Below are positions 37,351 to 48,839 of a stretch of 64,000 nt of DNA, one piece after another; position 1 is the stretch's first letter, and every line of letters begins with the position of its first letter. Under the pieces are notes generated by a model, which was not told where the DNA came from, made no database searches, and was given only the letters and a program-made list of their open reading frames with translations. The stretch lies in contig NC_133103.1 of NCBI RefSeq assembly GCF_022965805.1, positions 26,064,687-26,128,686 on the forward strand, given 5' to 3'. The position numbers were made by a program, and so were the translations under genes. Source of the DNA: Primulina eburnea. Lineage: Eukaryota > Streptophyta > Magnoliopsida > Lamiales > Gesneriaceae.

Positions 37351-37510
37351 TGATTTGAGTTGGCAAGTGATATTTGATGTGTGAGGACAGAACCCCTCGC
37401 GCATATGTGCGAGCAGGAGCGCGCATATGCGCGAGAGGCAGATAACCTCGCGCATATGCGCGAAGGAGGTGTGCGCATGTGCGCGAACATGTGCAGCCGT
37501 GACAGTAGTC
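37351..37510. mobile_element. LTR scrap with CATATG-type boxes, cut by the gap
   Basis: Boxes of the CGCGCATATGCGCGA type at about 37396-37490 in at least two slots; the leading sequence resembles the G1 LTR before its array. Truncated by the N run. Confidence 0.6.
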
Positions 37511-37610
37511 NNNNNNNNNNNNNNNNNNNNNNNNNNNNNNNNNNNNNNNNNNNNNNNNNNNNNNNNNNNNNNNNNNNNNNNNNNNNNNNNNNNNNNNNNN
37601 NNNNNNNNNN
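37511..37610. other. Assembly gap, 100 N
   Basis: Exactly 100 N, probably a placeholder of unknown true size. Confidence 0.98.
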
Positions 37611-38129
37611 GTCAAAGTGTAATGCTAGCACATAGAGTCTCAATGTTGTCCCGGGTCATAAGGACTAATGGTGTACAACCATAAACTAGGATTTTTCCAC
37701 TCGATAAGTGAGAACCACTTGGAAAGTCCTTTATGGAGGGTTGTTCAGTGCATTTTACAAAGAGCACCTATCTGCATGTTCGGACATCACAATGTCCCTT
37801 ACCAATGAAACATGGTACTCACATCGCAGATACTAGTCTCTAACTCGAGCGGCCTATATCCTTCTTAGCGGCGGCTGAATCGACTAGGAACTGTTTAGAA
37901 TATACAGTATTCCAAATATGAGTTTCATGATACTCATCATATGAGCATCTCATATTCTTTCTACTATTTGTATATTCAAGGACTTTATCTATGCAAGTAG
38001 CATGGGTATACAGATAAAGATTTTCCAAAACAATAATTTCAAATATTATTAAAATAAAGATCGCTTATACATAGAGTTTCATTGTGAACAATCGGCCAAC
38101 ACTTTGCTCGACAGGCACCTACTCTAACA
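37611..38129 (-). mobile_element. Ty1/copia-type LTR, truncated by the gap
   Basis: Minus strand TGTTAGAGTAGGTGCC start at 38129, then GATTGTTCACAATGAAACTC. Related to 6058-6435. It inserted directly before the gypsy integrase fragment at 38130. Confidence 0.75.
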
Positions 38130-38510
38130 ATTCCACCCTCAGACAGATGGCCAGTCTGAGCGAGTGATTCAGATATTGGAAGATATGTTGCAAGCTTTTG
38201 TGATCGACTTCCATGGGAATTGAGAATCGAAACTACCCATAGTGGAGTTTACCTACAACAACAGTTTCCAATCATCCATAGGTATGGCTCCCTACGAAGC
38301 ACTGTATGGAAGGAAGTGTAGATCGCCGATTCATGAGGATGAAGTCGGTGAGAGATCAGAACTTGGTCCAGAGATCATTCAACATACTGCAGATGTGGTG
38401 GTCAGGATGAAGACCGCCCAGAGTCGTCAAAAGTGTTATGTTGACAAAGAATGAGAGATCTCGAATTTGCCGTAGGAGATCACATATTCGTGAAGATATC
38501 ACCTATGAAG
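38130..38510 (+). pseudogene. Gypsy integrase fragment
   Basis: Reads [46 protein letters not shown], then a degraded tail. Very close to G2 integrase (51090-51480). TGA replaces a conserved Trp after FHGN; G2 has TAG at the same codon. Both ends truncated. Confidence 0.85.
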
Positions 38511-38700
38511 ATAGGAATGCAATGGTCCCTAGGAAAATCTGACATTTTGCCGATTTTTTTAGATTTTTACTTATTTTGCTAAAAATTTTAGACTTTTACC
38601 CAACCAGATTATGAACTCGACGGCTCTTATCCAACTTAAATTTTATGCACTTTGCCAAATTTTTCAGAATTTTTTCTCAACTGGATTATGAATTAGCCGA

Positions 38701-38712
38701 CTCTGATACCAC
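38701..38712 (-). promoter_or_regulatory. Primer-binding site of a minus-strand element
   Basis: CTCTGATACCAC, reverse complement of GTGGTATCAGAG, next to the LTR that follows. Confidence 0.7.
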
Positions 38713-39915
38713 TTAATTTTATACCCCGACTTGTTGACATTCGGAATTTTTTAACGATTTAACATTACAAACAATAAATCTCGTAGAAAAATATAAATCA
38801 AATAATCTATTTCATAAATAAATTATCTTTACAATGAAAATTCACTAAAAACGATAATAGAATTGCAAACCGTTTTACAACTTAAATAAAATCAAAACAA
38901 CATAACTAAATAAGTGTGTAAACTTCAACCTCCTCTTCACGGTCCCATAACAGAGATTGTTCCTCATCGTTTTAGTTCTCTTACTTCTTATCTTGGGAGG
39001 AAGAATAAAGGGTAATTATTTTGTGAAATACCTGGTAGAAGAGTGTCGATCGATCATAACAAATAACAAAGGTTCATATATCTTTATACGATTTGAAAAT
39101 AATCCCGTCAAAATAAAATCGAAATAGAACGGAACAAATTACACTGAAAATAATATTATTTTCCAAGATTAATTGATTAGTCTCTAATTTTAATCCTAAA
39201 AGAATCGAGATCATGTTAATAGTTATTATATTCCATTGTATCGGGTCTTAACATAATTTATGAAATATTAGAAATCTCATTATCATTTCAAATGCAAATC
39301 ATAAAAGTGACTTCAAATCAAACTTGTTTTCAAATGTAATGATCATATCGAAGCAAATCAAAGCGAATAAATCATATATCGAATTGAAAGAATATATAGT
39401 GCTGATCAAATTTTCAAACAAATTTGCATAAGCCTACTCACATATTTTAACGAAAAACATGAGAAAAGATATCTTGAAGCTCGAAAATCCTAGCTAGAAG
39501 GTAGCTCAAACTTGGAACAACCGTTGTTCAAACTCGGCAGTGTTCGAACTCGACAGTGTTTCTCAAAAATTTGGATTAACTTTGTAGTCTATTTGTCAAA
39601 TTTTTGTGCCTTTGAGGTGTGACTTTTTTATGGCTTGAGGACTTATTTATAGGTGTGGAGCCCTGTTAATTTTTGCACGAATTCATGTTATTATTGGCTA
39701 TCGAATCATTCCATAATTAACTTAAAAATGTCTTCCATAATTTGGTGCAAATCATTCCATTATTAATAAAACAATCTTTTATAATTTCGACTCTTGTTAT
39801 AATTCGAAAACTTGAGCACCGAGTCCAGGTTTTTAAGCTGAAAATTTAATCTCTTATTGGGCTAAAACCATGTAATTCCATGGGCTTCAACCATGCAAAT
39901 TTCGTGGGCCTTACA
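38713..39915 (-). mobile_element. LTR (5' LTR of an otherwise lost element)
   Basis: Starts TGTAAGGCCCACG on the minus strand at 39915. The inner edge, near 38713-38732, is uncertain. An inverted copy of its outer part lies at 63586-64000. Confidence 0.7.
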
Positions 39916-40371
39916 ATACTACTCCAAACTTTGAAGATTGATACTGAGAATATGTTTTAAACTGGTAGTTGATGGTGTCTGTATTGTTTGTGGCAGAGTT
40001 GCTACAAATGTATTCGTCTCTTGTACTAATTTTTTAATTCAGAAAATTGAATCCTACTTGTAACAATTTGTCCATTTTTCATATTACTATTTGCTCAGTA
40101 GGCTGCTGACACAAGTTTTTTATGTTGGCCTCTCAGCTGATTGGGTGAAGATCCATGTTTAGACAAATGTATGTTTTCTTCAAACATTTTACTCTCTTTC
40201 TTCAAGATGTATATATTTGCGATACGAAAAATTTGAATTTGAATGTTTCGGTGTGCAAAAAGATGGCTTTGAAGTTTATGTTGGTCCCCGAGCTTTTACA
40301 TGAAGAGGGTGTGTACTTCACGTGGCTTTCTTTGCAAAATCACCTTCAGCTTTAGCTGGCTAAAATCCTTC
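39916..40371. other. LTR flank, duplicated in inverted form at the window end
   Basis: 39916-40170 aligns with the reverse complement of about 63320-63585. A 66-codon plus ORF at 40155-40355 is unrecognised and starts in the duplicated part; I do not call it a gene. Confidence 0.6.
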
Positions 40372-40798
40372 CTAAGGCTGTAAACGAATCGAATTTTATA
40401 AAATTTTCAGTATTCGAGCTCGAGCTCAAATTCGAATAAACATATTCGAAACTCGAACTTTTATTATTTTCGATTCGAATTCGATTCGAACTGAGGCTCG
40501 AGTTCGAATTCGATTTGAACTCGAATAATATTATATATATTATAATATTATATATAATCTATTATATATATTATATATATACGTAATAATATTATATATA
40601 TATATAATATTATTTTATTTATTTTTTAAATATAATGCTAAAGTTCGCGAACAGTATCGAACAATATAATTTTCGATTCGAAAAATATTCGAACATGTTC
40701 GAGTTTGGCTCGAATTCGATAATTTCGAATTCGAACCAAATATTATTCGAACCGGCTCGAAAAGTTCGTGAACGTGTTCGGTTCGTTTACACCCCTAG
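40372..40798. mobile_element. MITE-like element, TTCGAA-rich
   Basis: Terminal inverted repeats of 17 bp with two mismatches (CTAAGGCTGTAAACGAA and CTAGGGGTGTAAACGAA on the other strand); interior of TTCGAA/CTCGAAT words and a central AT palindrome. The GTGTAAACGAA end is common in short hAT-type plant elements; no clear 8-bp duplication. Confidence 0.6.
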
Positions 40799-41289
40799 TC
40801 CCCCCACCCGCACACAAAATAGAATTAGAATGTCACGTCTTCTTCATGTTTTTAGTGTTCTTTAGTAAAAAAGCGTGTTTTGTACGATCCATAGTTTTTC
40901 AATTTTTTTCTATGTGTGGAGTAGAAATGGTGAAAGAAAACGTGAAAGAAAAACAAAAGAAATGGTGAAAGATGATAATAGTTATGTCATCGTTTGTATT
41001 ACCCATTAATATTGGTCCTAATATTACGATTACATTTGAAATGTCTGTTTCTTAAAATACTACTAAAATATTTGTTTTTTCTTTTCAGAAGCTATAAACG
41101 AAAATACACACACACTCATAAACATATCAATAAGTTAATCACGTGTTTTAAAATTCATCCAATCATTGAATAAAATTAATTGCAGTTACACAAAATCTTA
41201 AAATGTGACTTCATCGAGGAGTTACTGTTTAAAAATGAACACCGTCGAATTTCTATGAACCGGAGCATAAAAATCAAGAACATGTGAAA
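40799..41289. other. Unassigned AT-rich stretch
   Basis: No supported ORF or repeat. Confidence 0.4.
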
Positions 41290-43140
41290 CTACTGTTTAA
41301 AACCCCTGACTGCTAACCATAATATGCAAAATAAATGCAAGCTATTCGGGTTATCAAGTACACCCACAGCTTCGCCTACTCATCCTTCAGTGTCTCAGGT
41401 CTCCACATCCTTAAGATCACCTGCATCAATCATACCTAGTGAGTCTAAAGACTCAACACACCTGAACTATAATAACAAGTACATATACATATCAAGCAAC
41501 AATAAAAAGTCCTGTAATTAAAATAAGTTTCATGATCCAGAAGTATAACCATAAGCGTAAACATATTCATTTCAAATCATGTCATATCGTATCATCATAT
41601 ACATGTTAAATTTTCCTTATTGAATTTAGATCATCAGTTGTGACTTTCGTATCAGTTCTAAGTCGATGAATCCACCTACGCATAAATGTGGTACTCGGCG
41701 GTGGGGACATCAGAGATAATTTTACCCATCCATTGAGCATTGACCTTACATGTTCGTGTTCGTGTTCGTATTAGTAACCAACTCACCTTCTTCAAAACAT
41801 GTCATCATATTCATCAATTGTAAAATTCATGCATAAACAAACATTTTCTTAAAACCAAGCATGCAACGTGTTTCTAACATTAAAATAAAAATTCATGTTC
41901 AACATCACCGTATACAATTTAAATATTCATAAACAATTGTAAGGGCACAGCCAGCACTTCTAACATAACTCGGTTGCAAAAATGACCGATTCCCAATCAC
42001 ACTTATTGAACGCCTTAAAAACATGTTTGTTACCATTTCTTAGACGTAAACTATAGCCCAAACTTTAACTTCTATAATCCAATTAAAACTTAAACTTGAG
42101 TATCAGTTTTAACCCGAATCTTAACCATAGTTCAGAGACTCCTAATCAAACCTCGGATGACCCAATTAGACCCTCAATAACATTGGACACATTGACATAA
42201 CAAAACCTAAAACGAACCATACTCATCAAAAGCATTAACCCTGAAGTGCAAGACTAGCGCCTAGGCGCTGGCTGAGTAGCACTGAGGCACTTGTAAGAAC
42301 CTAGGCGCCATGCATCAGCGCTATGATGCTACAAAAGCCGAAGCTCAAGCATTGCAGTGCCAACTAGGCAGCTTCGCGGCGCCATACCTACGGGGAAAAA
42401 TCCTAAATTTCCACCTCGAAGCCAAGCCTTCCTACACTCACTCGGCCCGGACTAGGCTGAACCAACCTATCCTAGATCACAACGAAACCTTCATGCACTG
42501 CCCTAGCCATGACATTCAATCCCCATGCTCTCGAATACACGTGATCCACCCGAACCCTCCAAAACCGAGCCACAAACACGCAAAGTGCTACTCAAAATAA
42601 TAAAGTTTAGAGATCTAGGCTGAAAAATCCCAATAATTAATTAGGTTAATGGGAATAAGTTTTAAAATAATAAAGTGTACAGATCTAGGCTCAAAATCCC
42701 AATAAAAAGCCCATTAGGCCCAAAGATCCATACGGTAAAATATTTCGTTTAGGTATATTTTTAAAAATATTACCCGAACCCTCAATAAGGTCCTCCGTTT
42801 TGTTAAAAATCGTCTACCGGTTTAAAGTATGGCTTGATGCGTAAAAATACCTTAAAAAGACGGTTTTCAAAAATTCAATATAAATTCACCATGTATTAAA
42901 TAATTGAAGGTAATAAATTAAATAAAATATTTTCCTTAACTGTCTCCGGTCTCCGTTCCTCGTTCGCACGTAAAGTACTGCTAAAAGCCCATATGAATGA
43001 AATCTAGTAACTCATGAAATAAAAACATGTAATCACGTCCTAATCGTATTAATGCATTAAAAATAATAACTCAGAAATTTTAATAAAACCTTAGATTTGC
43101 ATGCAGTTAGGTTACGTCGTTCGAATTTCTAGACCTTACA
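41290..43140 (-). mobile_element. LTR related to the G2 LTR family, diverged
   Basis: The right edge on the minus strand is TGTAAGGTCTAGAAATTCG. The part at 41400-41500 (GTGAGTCTAAAGACTCAACA) is the reverse complement of the matching part of the G2 LTR near 46650. Left edge not resolved. Contains a CCTAGG-type box array. Confidence 0.65.
42253..42375. repeat. GC paired-box array, CCTAGG type
   Basis: A perfect 14-bp palindrome AGCGCCTAGGCGCT, then a decayed box GCACTGAGGCAC 22 nt later, then AACCTAGGCGCC and further weak copies. Less regular than the other arrays. Confidence 0.6.
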
Positions 43141-44113
43141 ATATTGGTATGTAATTGTCTATTTTTTAATGCGACATTTTTTCAATCAATATTTCTGAAT
43201 TAAAATTGTGGATAAACTTTGACTTGATCATGAAGTTTCACGTAAATTATGTAATGGTTTGGTTTAAAATGGGGATTCTTACGCAGCGTTTCACAATGTT
43301 CTCCGTTACCAATTTTGTTGTGTTCAATTTTCTATCACACAGCCTTTGTTGCCGCTATGATAAAGAAATTTTGGTGTTTCAATCCACCCAATGGCTTTTC
43401 ATGTGCTCTTCTGCATTCTGATTGTTATCCAACCACAAATAGGCAATTTACCTAATAATTGGGATGTACCTTTTGTTTGCCTTTGTTAACGGTTGGCACA
43501 TATATATTATGCTTTCAATATCAATATTAAAAATTATGAACTTAGATTTATTTATTTTATAAAAAAACGTATGTCTAGGTGCGAGTTAAAGCGAATCCTG
43601 GATGTTTGGTCATAATGGGTCACCCTCGGAAAATTGATAATCGTTGTGGAGTTGCACCATTCCAAAATGTAATCTTGCACTTCATTTTAGAAATCTATAT
43701 TATATCTTAGCAACTTTTTAATCCTGTTTGTTTGCATTTACGAATGTGAAGTTTGTGAATTGTTTCACTGACTAGATTTTGAAAGAAATTAGCAACTATA
43801 TAAGGTGGTACCTGGATTAATGAAATTGAAATGATAGATTATAATTACTTGATTTATGTGGATGAACAAAATTCAATTAAATTTCAAATCTATTCTGTAT
43901 CATGATAAACAATTTTAATAGCAATTTTGATGAATTTCAAAAATGAGCCAGATGAGTGTCGTTTAAAACTATTCCTCAAATCAATTGCATTCCTCCAAAT
44001 TAAGTTCATGTATCCAAGCGCAACCTAAATGTTTGTTCTTTGTCAAAATGAAATAAAATTATATATTTTATTACAGTTCATCATTTATTTAAACTAGAAA
44101 GATATGTTCCATG
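43141..44113 (+). other. Probable host sequence with one candidate exon
   Basis: 43579-43668 is 90 nt, open, bounded by TCTAG and GTAATC splice-like sites; it reads VRVKANPGCLVIMGHPRKI and then DNRCGVAPFQN. I do not recognise it. The rest is AT-rich. It may belong with the candidate exon at 56960-57283 on the far side of the solo LTR. Confidence 0.3.
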
Positions 44114-44188
44114 TGTAATATCCAAGTTCGGTGAATGGTACGGTTCAAGATTTCTTATGTTTACAGACTATTTGGTCAAGTTTAAGTA

Positions 44189-46980
44189 TGTAGAACCCAA
44201 TTTCGTACACGTACAACCTATGCATTTATTTAATTCGTTAAATCATTTATTTTAATTTAAAATGAGTTTAGCCATGCATAATTTATTTAAATGCATTATT
44301 TTAAATATAGTCATGCTTATGTGATGCACGCTAAAATACTTTTCGAGTTTCATGTTTCAGGCGTTTATCCGAGGTGGGATTGAAGAAAAGACCCGGTGAC
44401 GACTCTTGGCAATTTTAAAGATGATATTTTATTTTAAGTTGAGTTTGGGGGCATTTTAAATAATTTATTGAGTTTTAGCATTTTTAAGCATAATTTATTT
44501 ATTTAGTAATTTTAAGACTTTAAAACTTTTAAAAGTTTAACAAGTGTGCACTTTATTTTATTAGGGGATTTTATTTTAAGATGAGTATAGTTAATATTTT
44601 AACTAATTTATTATTCGTGTCAACCTTTTTAATTAGTATTTGATTAGCATGATATTTATTTTAATTAAGCAAAATAAATTCCCTAATTAAGCACAAAACT
44701 CACGCACACATTACACACTTTTACACACACCTGTCACGCTTAAACACACACACACTCTACCAATTCTAGTTTTATTATTTTAAAAAAGAAAACTAGGGTT
44801 CTTCATTAGCATAGCAGCCGCCCACCCCCTCTTCAAATTCCAGCAAGGTTTTCGTGAATTTTATTGCAAGAAAACGGTGCCACGTTCGACCCGGATCAAC
44901 CTCGCTTCTATCTCCGCTTCGGTAACGTCGTTCGGTAACGTTTAAGATTCAAAAGGCACGTATATTCTGTTCTTTCTGCATCGATCTTGTCATAGTATGC
45001 GTTGTGTATTTTTATGCGTGAAAACCCATGTGTGACATTCGTCGTTTGAGCGGAAAATGGTTTGAATGCGTTTGAAATACTTTTTAGATCTGAAAACTCG
45101 TAACTCACTGTTCTGTTGAAAACTGCGATTTTTTCTGTCGGGATTTTGAGAAAACTTTCAACTACAAAATTGTAGAACTTTTCGATGCCTTCGATTTGAT
45201 ATAAAATTCGAGATTTTTGGATGAAAATTGAGTGAGTTATGATGTTTTTCGTGGGACTGCTCAAACTGCGTTTCCAGAAAGTTATGATATTGATGTATTC
45301 TTGAAGTTTCATTGTTGCAGGCTTCGTTGGGGATCGACGGGTGATCGTTGCTGCGTCTAGGTATGATTAGTATGAGGTTGGGATGTTATTTGATACGTCG
45401 TATAGTGTCGATATGCACTCGAATGCGTTAGGAGTCGTAGGAAACGAATTGGTGTCATTGCCATGCTTTGAATTGTATGTGTGGTAAGGTGAACTCATTG
45501 CTTTGGGTGTTTGTACGAATTTAGTTGATGTTTTGGCATGCTAAGGTGAGTCTCGGGGTGTCGTTTCATAGTCCGTGCAACCGAGTCTAGAAAGTTGAGC
45601 GAAGCATGTACATAATTTTCGTAAGTTCGCGATTACAGTGGGTACACGGACCCGCACACGGACCCAGTCACGGGGTCCGTGCCTTTGTTTTCTTCTCAAC
45701 GTCTTTTTCCAGTATCTACACAGACCCCAACACGGATGAGGGCACGGGGTCCGTGCCTTTGGGTTTCATTTAGTGTATATTTCCAGTACCTACACGGACC
45801 CTCACCCGGACCCTGACACGGGTTCCGTACCTTTGCTTTCCTTCGGTGTCTATTTCCAGAGCCTACACGGACCCCTACACGGATGTAGGTACGGGGTCCG
45901 TGTCCTTCTTTTTTGGGAAAAATAATTTAGTATGCTTTGAGGTTAGACGTCATGGTTTAGTGTAAGGATTATCAAGGTCGCGTCATGGGAAATTTTAGAA
46001 TGTCCTAAGTAATGATTGAACTCGAGAGTAAGTATGATTTATACGTTAAGTTATGCAAGTTAAGTATGCAATTTCATGTTAGTAAGTGCAGCAACGGCCC
46101 CAGTCGAAGTCCAACGAACCCCTCAACGCCAAATAAGTATGTATGACGTGCAAAGAAAATATTTTAAGTTTTTGAGGTATGTTAATTGTCTTGTGACCAA
46201 ATTATGAATGGGTTTGGAAGTCGGTGAACGTGGCCGAGGACCTCTCTGCCCCGTTAAATTATGAACGGTTAGATCGTGGTTGGAAAGCGTTAAATTATGA
46301 ACGGGGACCAACCAGCCCGTTAAATTATGAACGGGGATCTCATGTATGCGGCAGTGGATACGTCCCTGTCAGCCCAGTACTGTGGTGTGTCTGATCAGAC
46401 ATTTATTATATGTATGGGTCACTTGCTTTGAAACATCCTCTACGAAAAATGATGAAGTCATGTATGTTTTAGTATGCTCAAGTATGCAGTTATGAATATG
46501 AAAGTTTCTCGGTATGACACGTCTATATATGTATGCAAGTTCAAGTTTATTATTCAAGCTCAAGTTTCAAGTTATGTACTTTCTATTTTTAAGATGCATG
46601 CGGTTTTTATTACGTAGTACTTGTTATCCCAGTTTGTACGTGTTGAGTCTTTAGACTCACTAAACTTGATCGATGCAGGTGACTATGTTGATGAGGAGAC
46701 GGGAGGTGGCGACCAAGGGGCAGGCTTGGACTGAGCGGGAGGCTAGACCCGAGGACCGCATACGCTATTTTAAGTTTTTAAGAAAATACATTTATACTCT
46801 GATTTTATGATTGGGTTGTGAGACTTTTCGAGACAGCTTCTCTTTTAGCAAATTTTAATTGTGATGATTGATTTTAAAGATATTTTATGAATGATGAGTG
46901 AAGACCGTGTGGATGTTTTTATTTAAGAAAATTTTTAATTTTTCCGCAAATGTTAAGTATGAAAAGTACGGTTCGTTACA
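44189..46980 (+). mobile_element. G2 5' LTR
   Basis: TGTAGAACCC to GTTCGTTACA, 2792 bp. Contains the four-slot GGACCC array and a short region at 46200-46350 where GTTAAATTATGAACGGG recurs. Confidence 0.94.
45644..45902. repeat. GC dyad array, GGACCC type (G2 5' LTR)
   Basis: Four slots starting near 45644, 45717, 45791 and 45864 (73-74 nt apart). The typical slot has one or two ACACGGACCC boxes and an inverted ACGGGGTCCGTG, so each can fold. Linkers share TTTCCAGTA-CTACACGG. Confidence 0.88.
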
Positions 46981-46982
46981 GT

Positions 46983-46994
46983 TGGTATCAGAGC
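46983..46994 (+). promoter_or_regulatory. G2 primer-binding site (tRNA-iMet type)
   Basis: TGGTATCAGAGC two bases after the LTR end. Confidence 0.92.
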
Positions 46995-47212
46995 GGTGTT
47001 CTTGTAAAGGGTCACGCCTACTGCCAGTCGCAAGAAGCTCACGAAGTCACACCTCAAGTCTGTAAGTTTAAAGTTTTGCATTATGTTATGTAGTAAGCAT
47101 CAAGTTATGATTTCAGTATGTGCCTGTTTTAAGTTGATTTACGTGCATCATAAAATATTGATATGTGTTCATGCATATTGGGTTTACGTGTTGGGTGAAT
47201 TATTGGAACAGT

Positions 47213-48317
47213 ATGCCTCCTAGACGTTTGGTTGACCGAGAAACAAGGGATGAGAACAGAGAGCACCGAGTAGAGGACATGGAACATCGAGATGAGGAGA
47301 GGGCCAATCCTCCACCACCTCCACCACCAGATATGCATGCTCAGATGCTTGCTGGTATGACGCAGTTCTTCGCACAGTTTGCGGGGAACCAGGCAACAGC
47401 AATGGGTGCAGGGGCGAGGCCCCAACCAGAGGCAGTATACGAGAGGTTCCGGAGGATGAGTCCTAAGGAGTTTTCGGGTACCACTGACCCGATGGTAGCA
47501 GAGGGATGGATTAAGTCCATAGAGGTAATCTTTGACTTTATGGAACTGGCCGACGCAGATAGGGTCAGATGTGCCACGTTCCTTCTGACAGGGGACGCCA
47601 TATTATGGTGGGAGAGTGCATCAGTGGCAGTCAATTTGCAGGTGCTGCCTTGGAATGGTTTTAAGGAGGTTTTCTACTCCAAGTACTTCACTGAGGAAGT
47701 GCGAACAAGACTCACCAACGAGTTTATGACGCTGCGGCAGGGGGACAGTAGCGTGGCAGAATTTGTTAGGAAGTTTGAGAGGGGATGTCACTTCGTGCCC
47801 CTCATTGCTAATGATGTCCAGGCGAAGCTAAGGCACTTCTTAAATGGTTTGCGGCCGATCCTGCGCCGTGACGTGAGGGTAGCTGGCCCTACTTCTTATG
47901 CAGTTGCTGTTTCTAGAGCGCTGGCTGCAGAGCAAGACCAGCGGGATATTGAGGCGGACAGGTAGGGCAAGAGGCCATACCAGGCACCACCGCAACACCA
48001 ACAGCAACAACAGCAGAGACCCAAGTTTAAGAAGCAGTATCAGGGGCCACCTGGGAAGAAACCGTATCAAGGATCACCTAAGGGCAAGGGTCCCATTCAG
48101 CCGCAAGGGGCGCCACAAAGACCAGTTGTTTTTCCCGTGTGTCCAAAATGAAACCGCCAGCATCCGGGACAGTGCCTATATGGGTCAGGCAAGTGTTTTA
48201 AATGTGGAGCTACGGACCACATGCTGAAAGAGTGCCCACAGTGGAAGCAACCAACCTAGGGCAGGGTATTCGTCATGCATGCTTAGGAGGCGAACCCAGA
48301 CACTACTCTACTGACCA
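47213..48317 (+). pseudogene. G2 gag
   Basis: ATG at 47213 (MPPRRLVDRETRDE), chosen over the upstream in-frame ATG at 47165 because the protein start fits gag and the purine-rich leader ends there. Gag core: EGWIKSIEVIFDFMEL, WWESASVAV, LRQGDSSVAEFVRKFERG, FLNGLRPILRRDV. A TAG at 47963 interrupts before a Gln/Lys/Pro-rich basic segment and zinc knuckles (CFKCGATDHMLKEC near 48193). Further stops at 48149, 48257 and 48283 in the same frame. Assembles the particle and packages RNA in intact relatives. Confidence 0.85.
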
Positions 48318-48481
48318 GTAACATTTCCTATCTAAGCTCAGTATTAAATTCCTTGCATTACCTGTTTAACTTTAATTGAGATTACTAGTGTTTTAGTTGG
48401 AATATTAGGTGTATTTTGTTGCTTGAGGTTATGGTAGAATAATTGGGATATAAGCTAGTTTGTTGTGCTAACGCATCTCAG
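48318..48481 (+). other. 164-bp intron-like insertion between gag and protease
   Basis: Begins GTAACATTT, ends ACGCATCTCAG, with a branch-point-like GTGCTAAC about 10 nt before the end and a T-rich body. Gag-type coding resumes directly after. An 8-bp word AACATTTC lies at both edges (48320-48327 and 48484-48491), so a small insertion with target duplication is an alternative to an intron. Confidence 0.5.
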
Positions 48482-48833
48482 GAAACATTTCATTAAGAGA
48501 TCATCCACAACTGCACTGATAGACTCAGGAGCCACTCACTCCTTCATATCGGAGACTTTCGCCAACCATTTGGACCTCAAGTCCATTGGCCTAGACGTGA
48601 ACTTTTCAGTGACAGTCCCATCAGGGGAAGAGCTGTTAGCTACCAGTGTGGTCAGAGACATCGATCTAGAACTGCATGGACACTTAGTGTATGCAGATTT
48701 AATCCTATTGCCGATGCCAGAATTCGACATCATATTGCGAATGGACTGGCTGACTAAGAACAGAGTTCTTATCGACTTTCAGAAGAGATCAGTACTAGTC
48801 AGACCGGTGGGTATGGAGCAGTTTTTTTTTTAG
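48482..48833 (+). pseudogene. G2 aspartic protease
   Basis: LIDSGATHSFIS active site and the FDIILRMDWLTKN flap/helix region, typical for chromovirus proteases. The frame ends in a T-run at 48821-48833 (FFF then TAG), where an indel breaks the link to RT. A one-base shift also seems to lie just after the upstream insertion. Confidence 0.85.
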
Positions 48834-48839
48834 CCAGAC

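Noticed and set aside
25552..37355. Target duplication for G3
   Set aside because: GTATT and TGATT do not match; treated as a recombinant.
41324..42600. ORFs 41324-41521 and 42310-42600
   Set aside because: Lie inside an LTR; no domain; the second reads through the box array.
47165..47212. Upstream ATG for G2 gag
   Set aside because: Adds 16 residues of leader unlike gag; the ATG at 47213 fits better.
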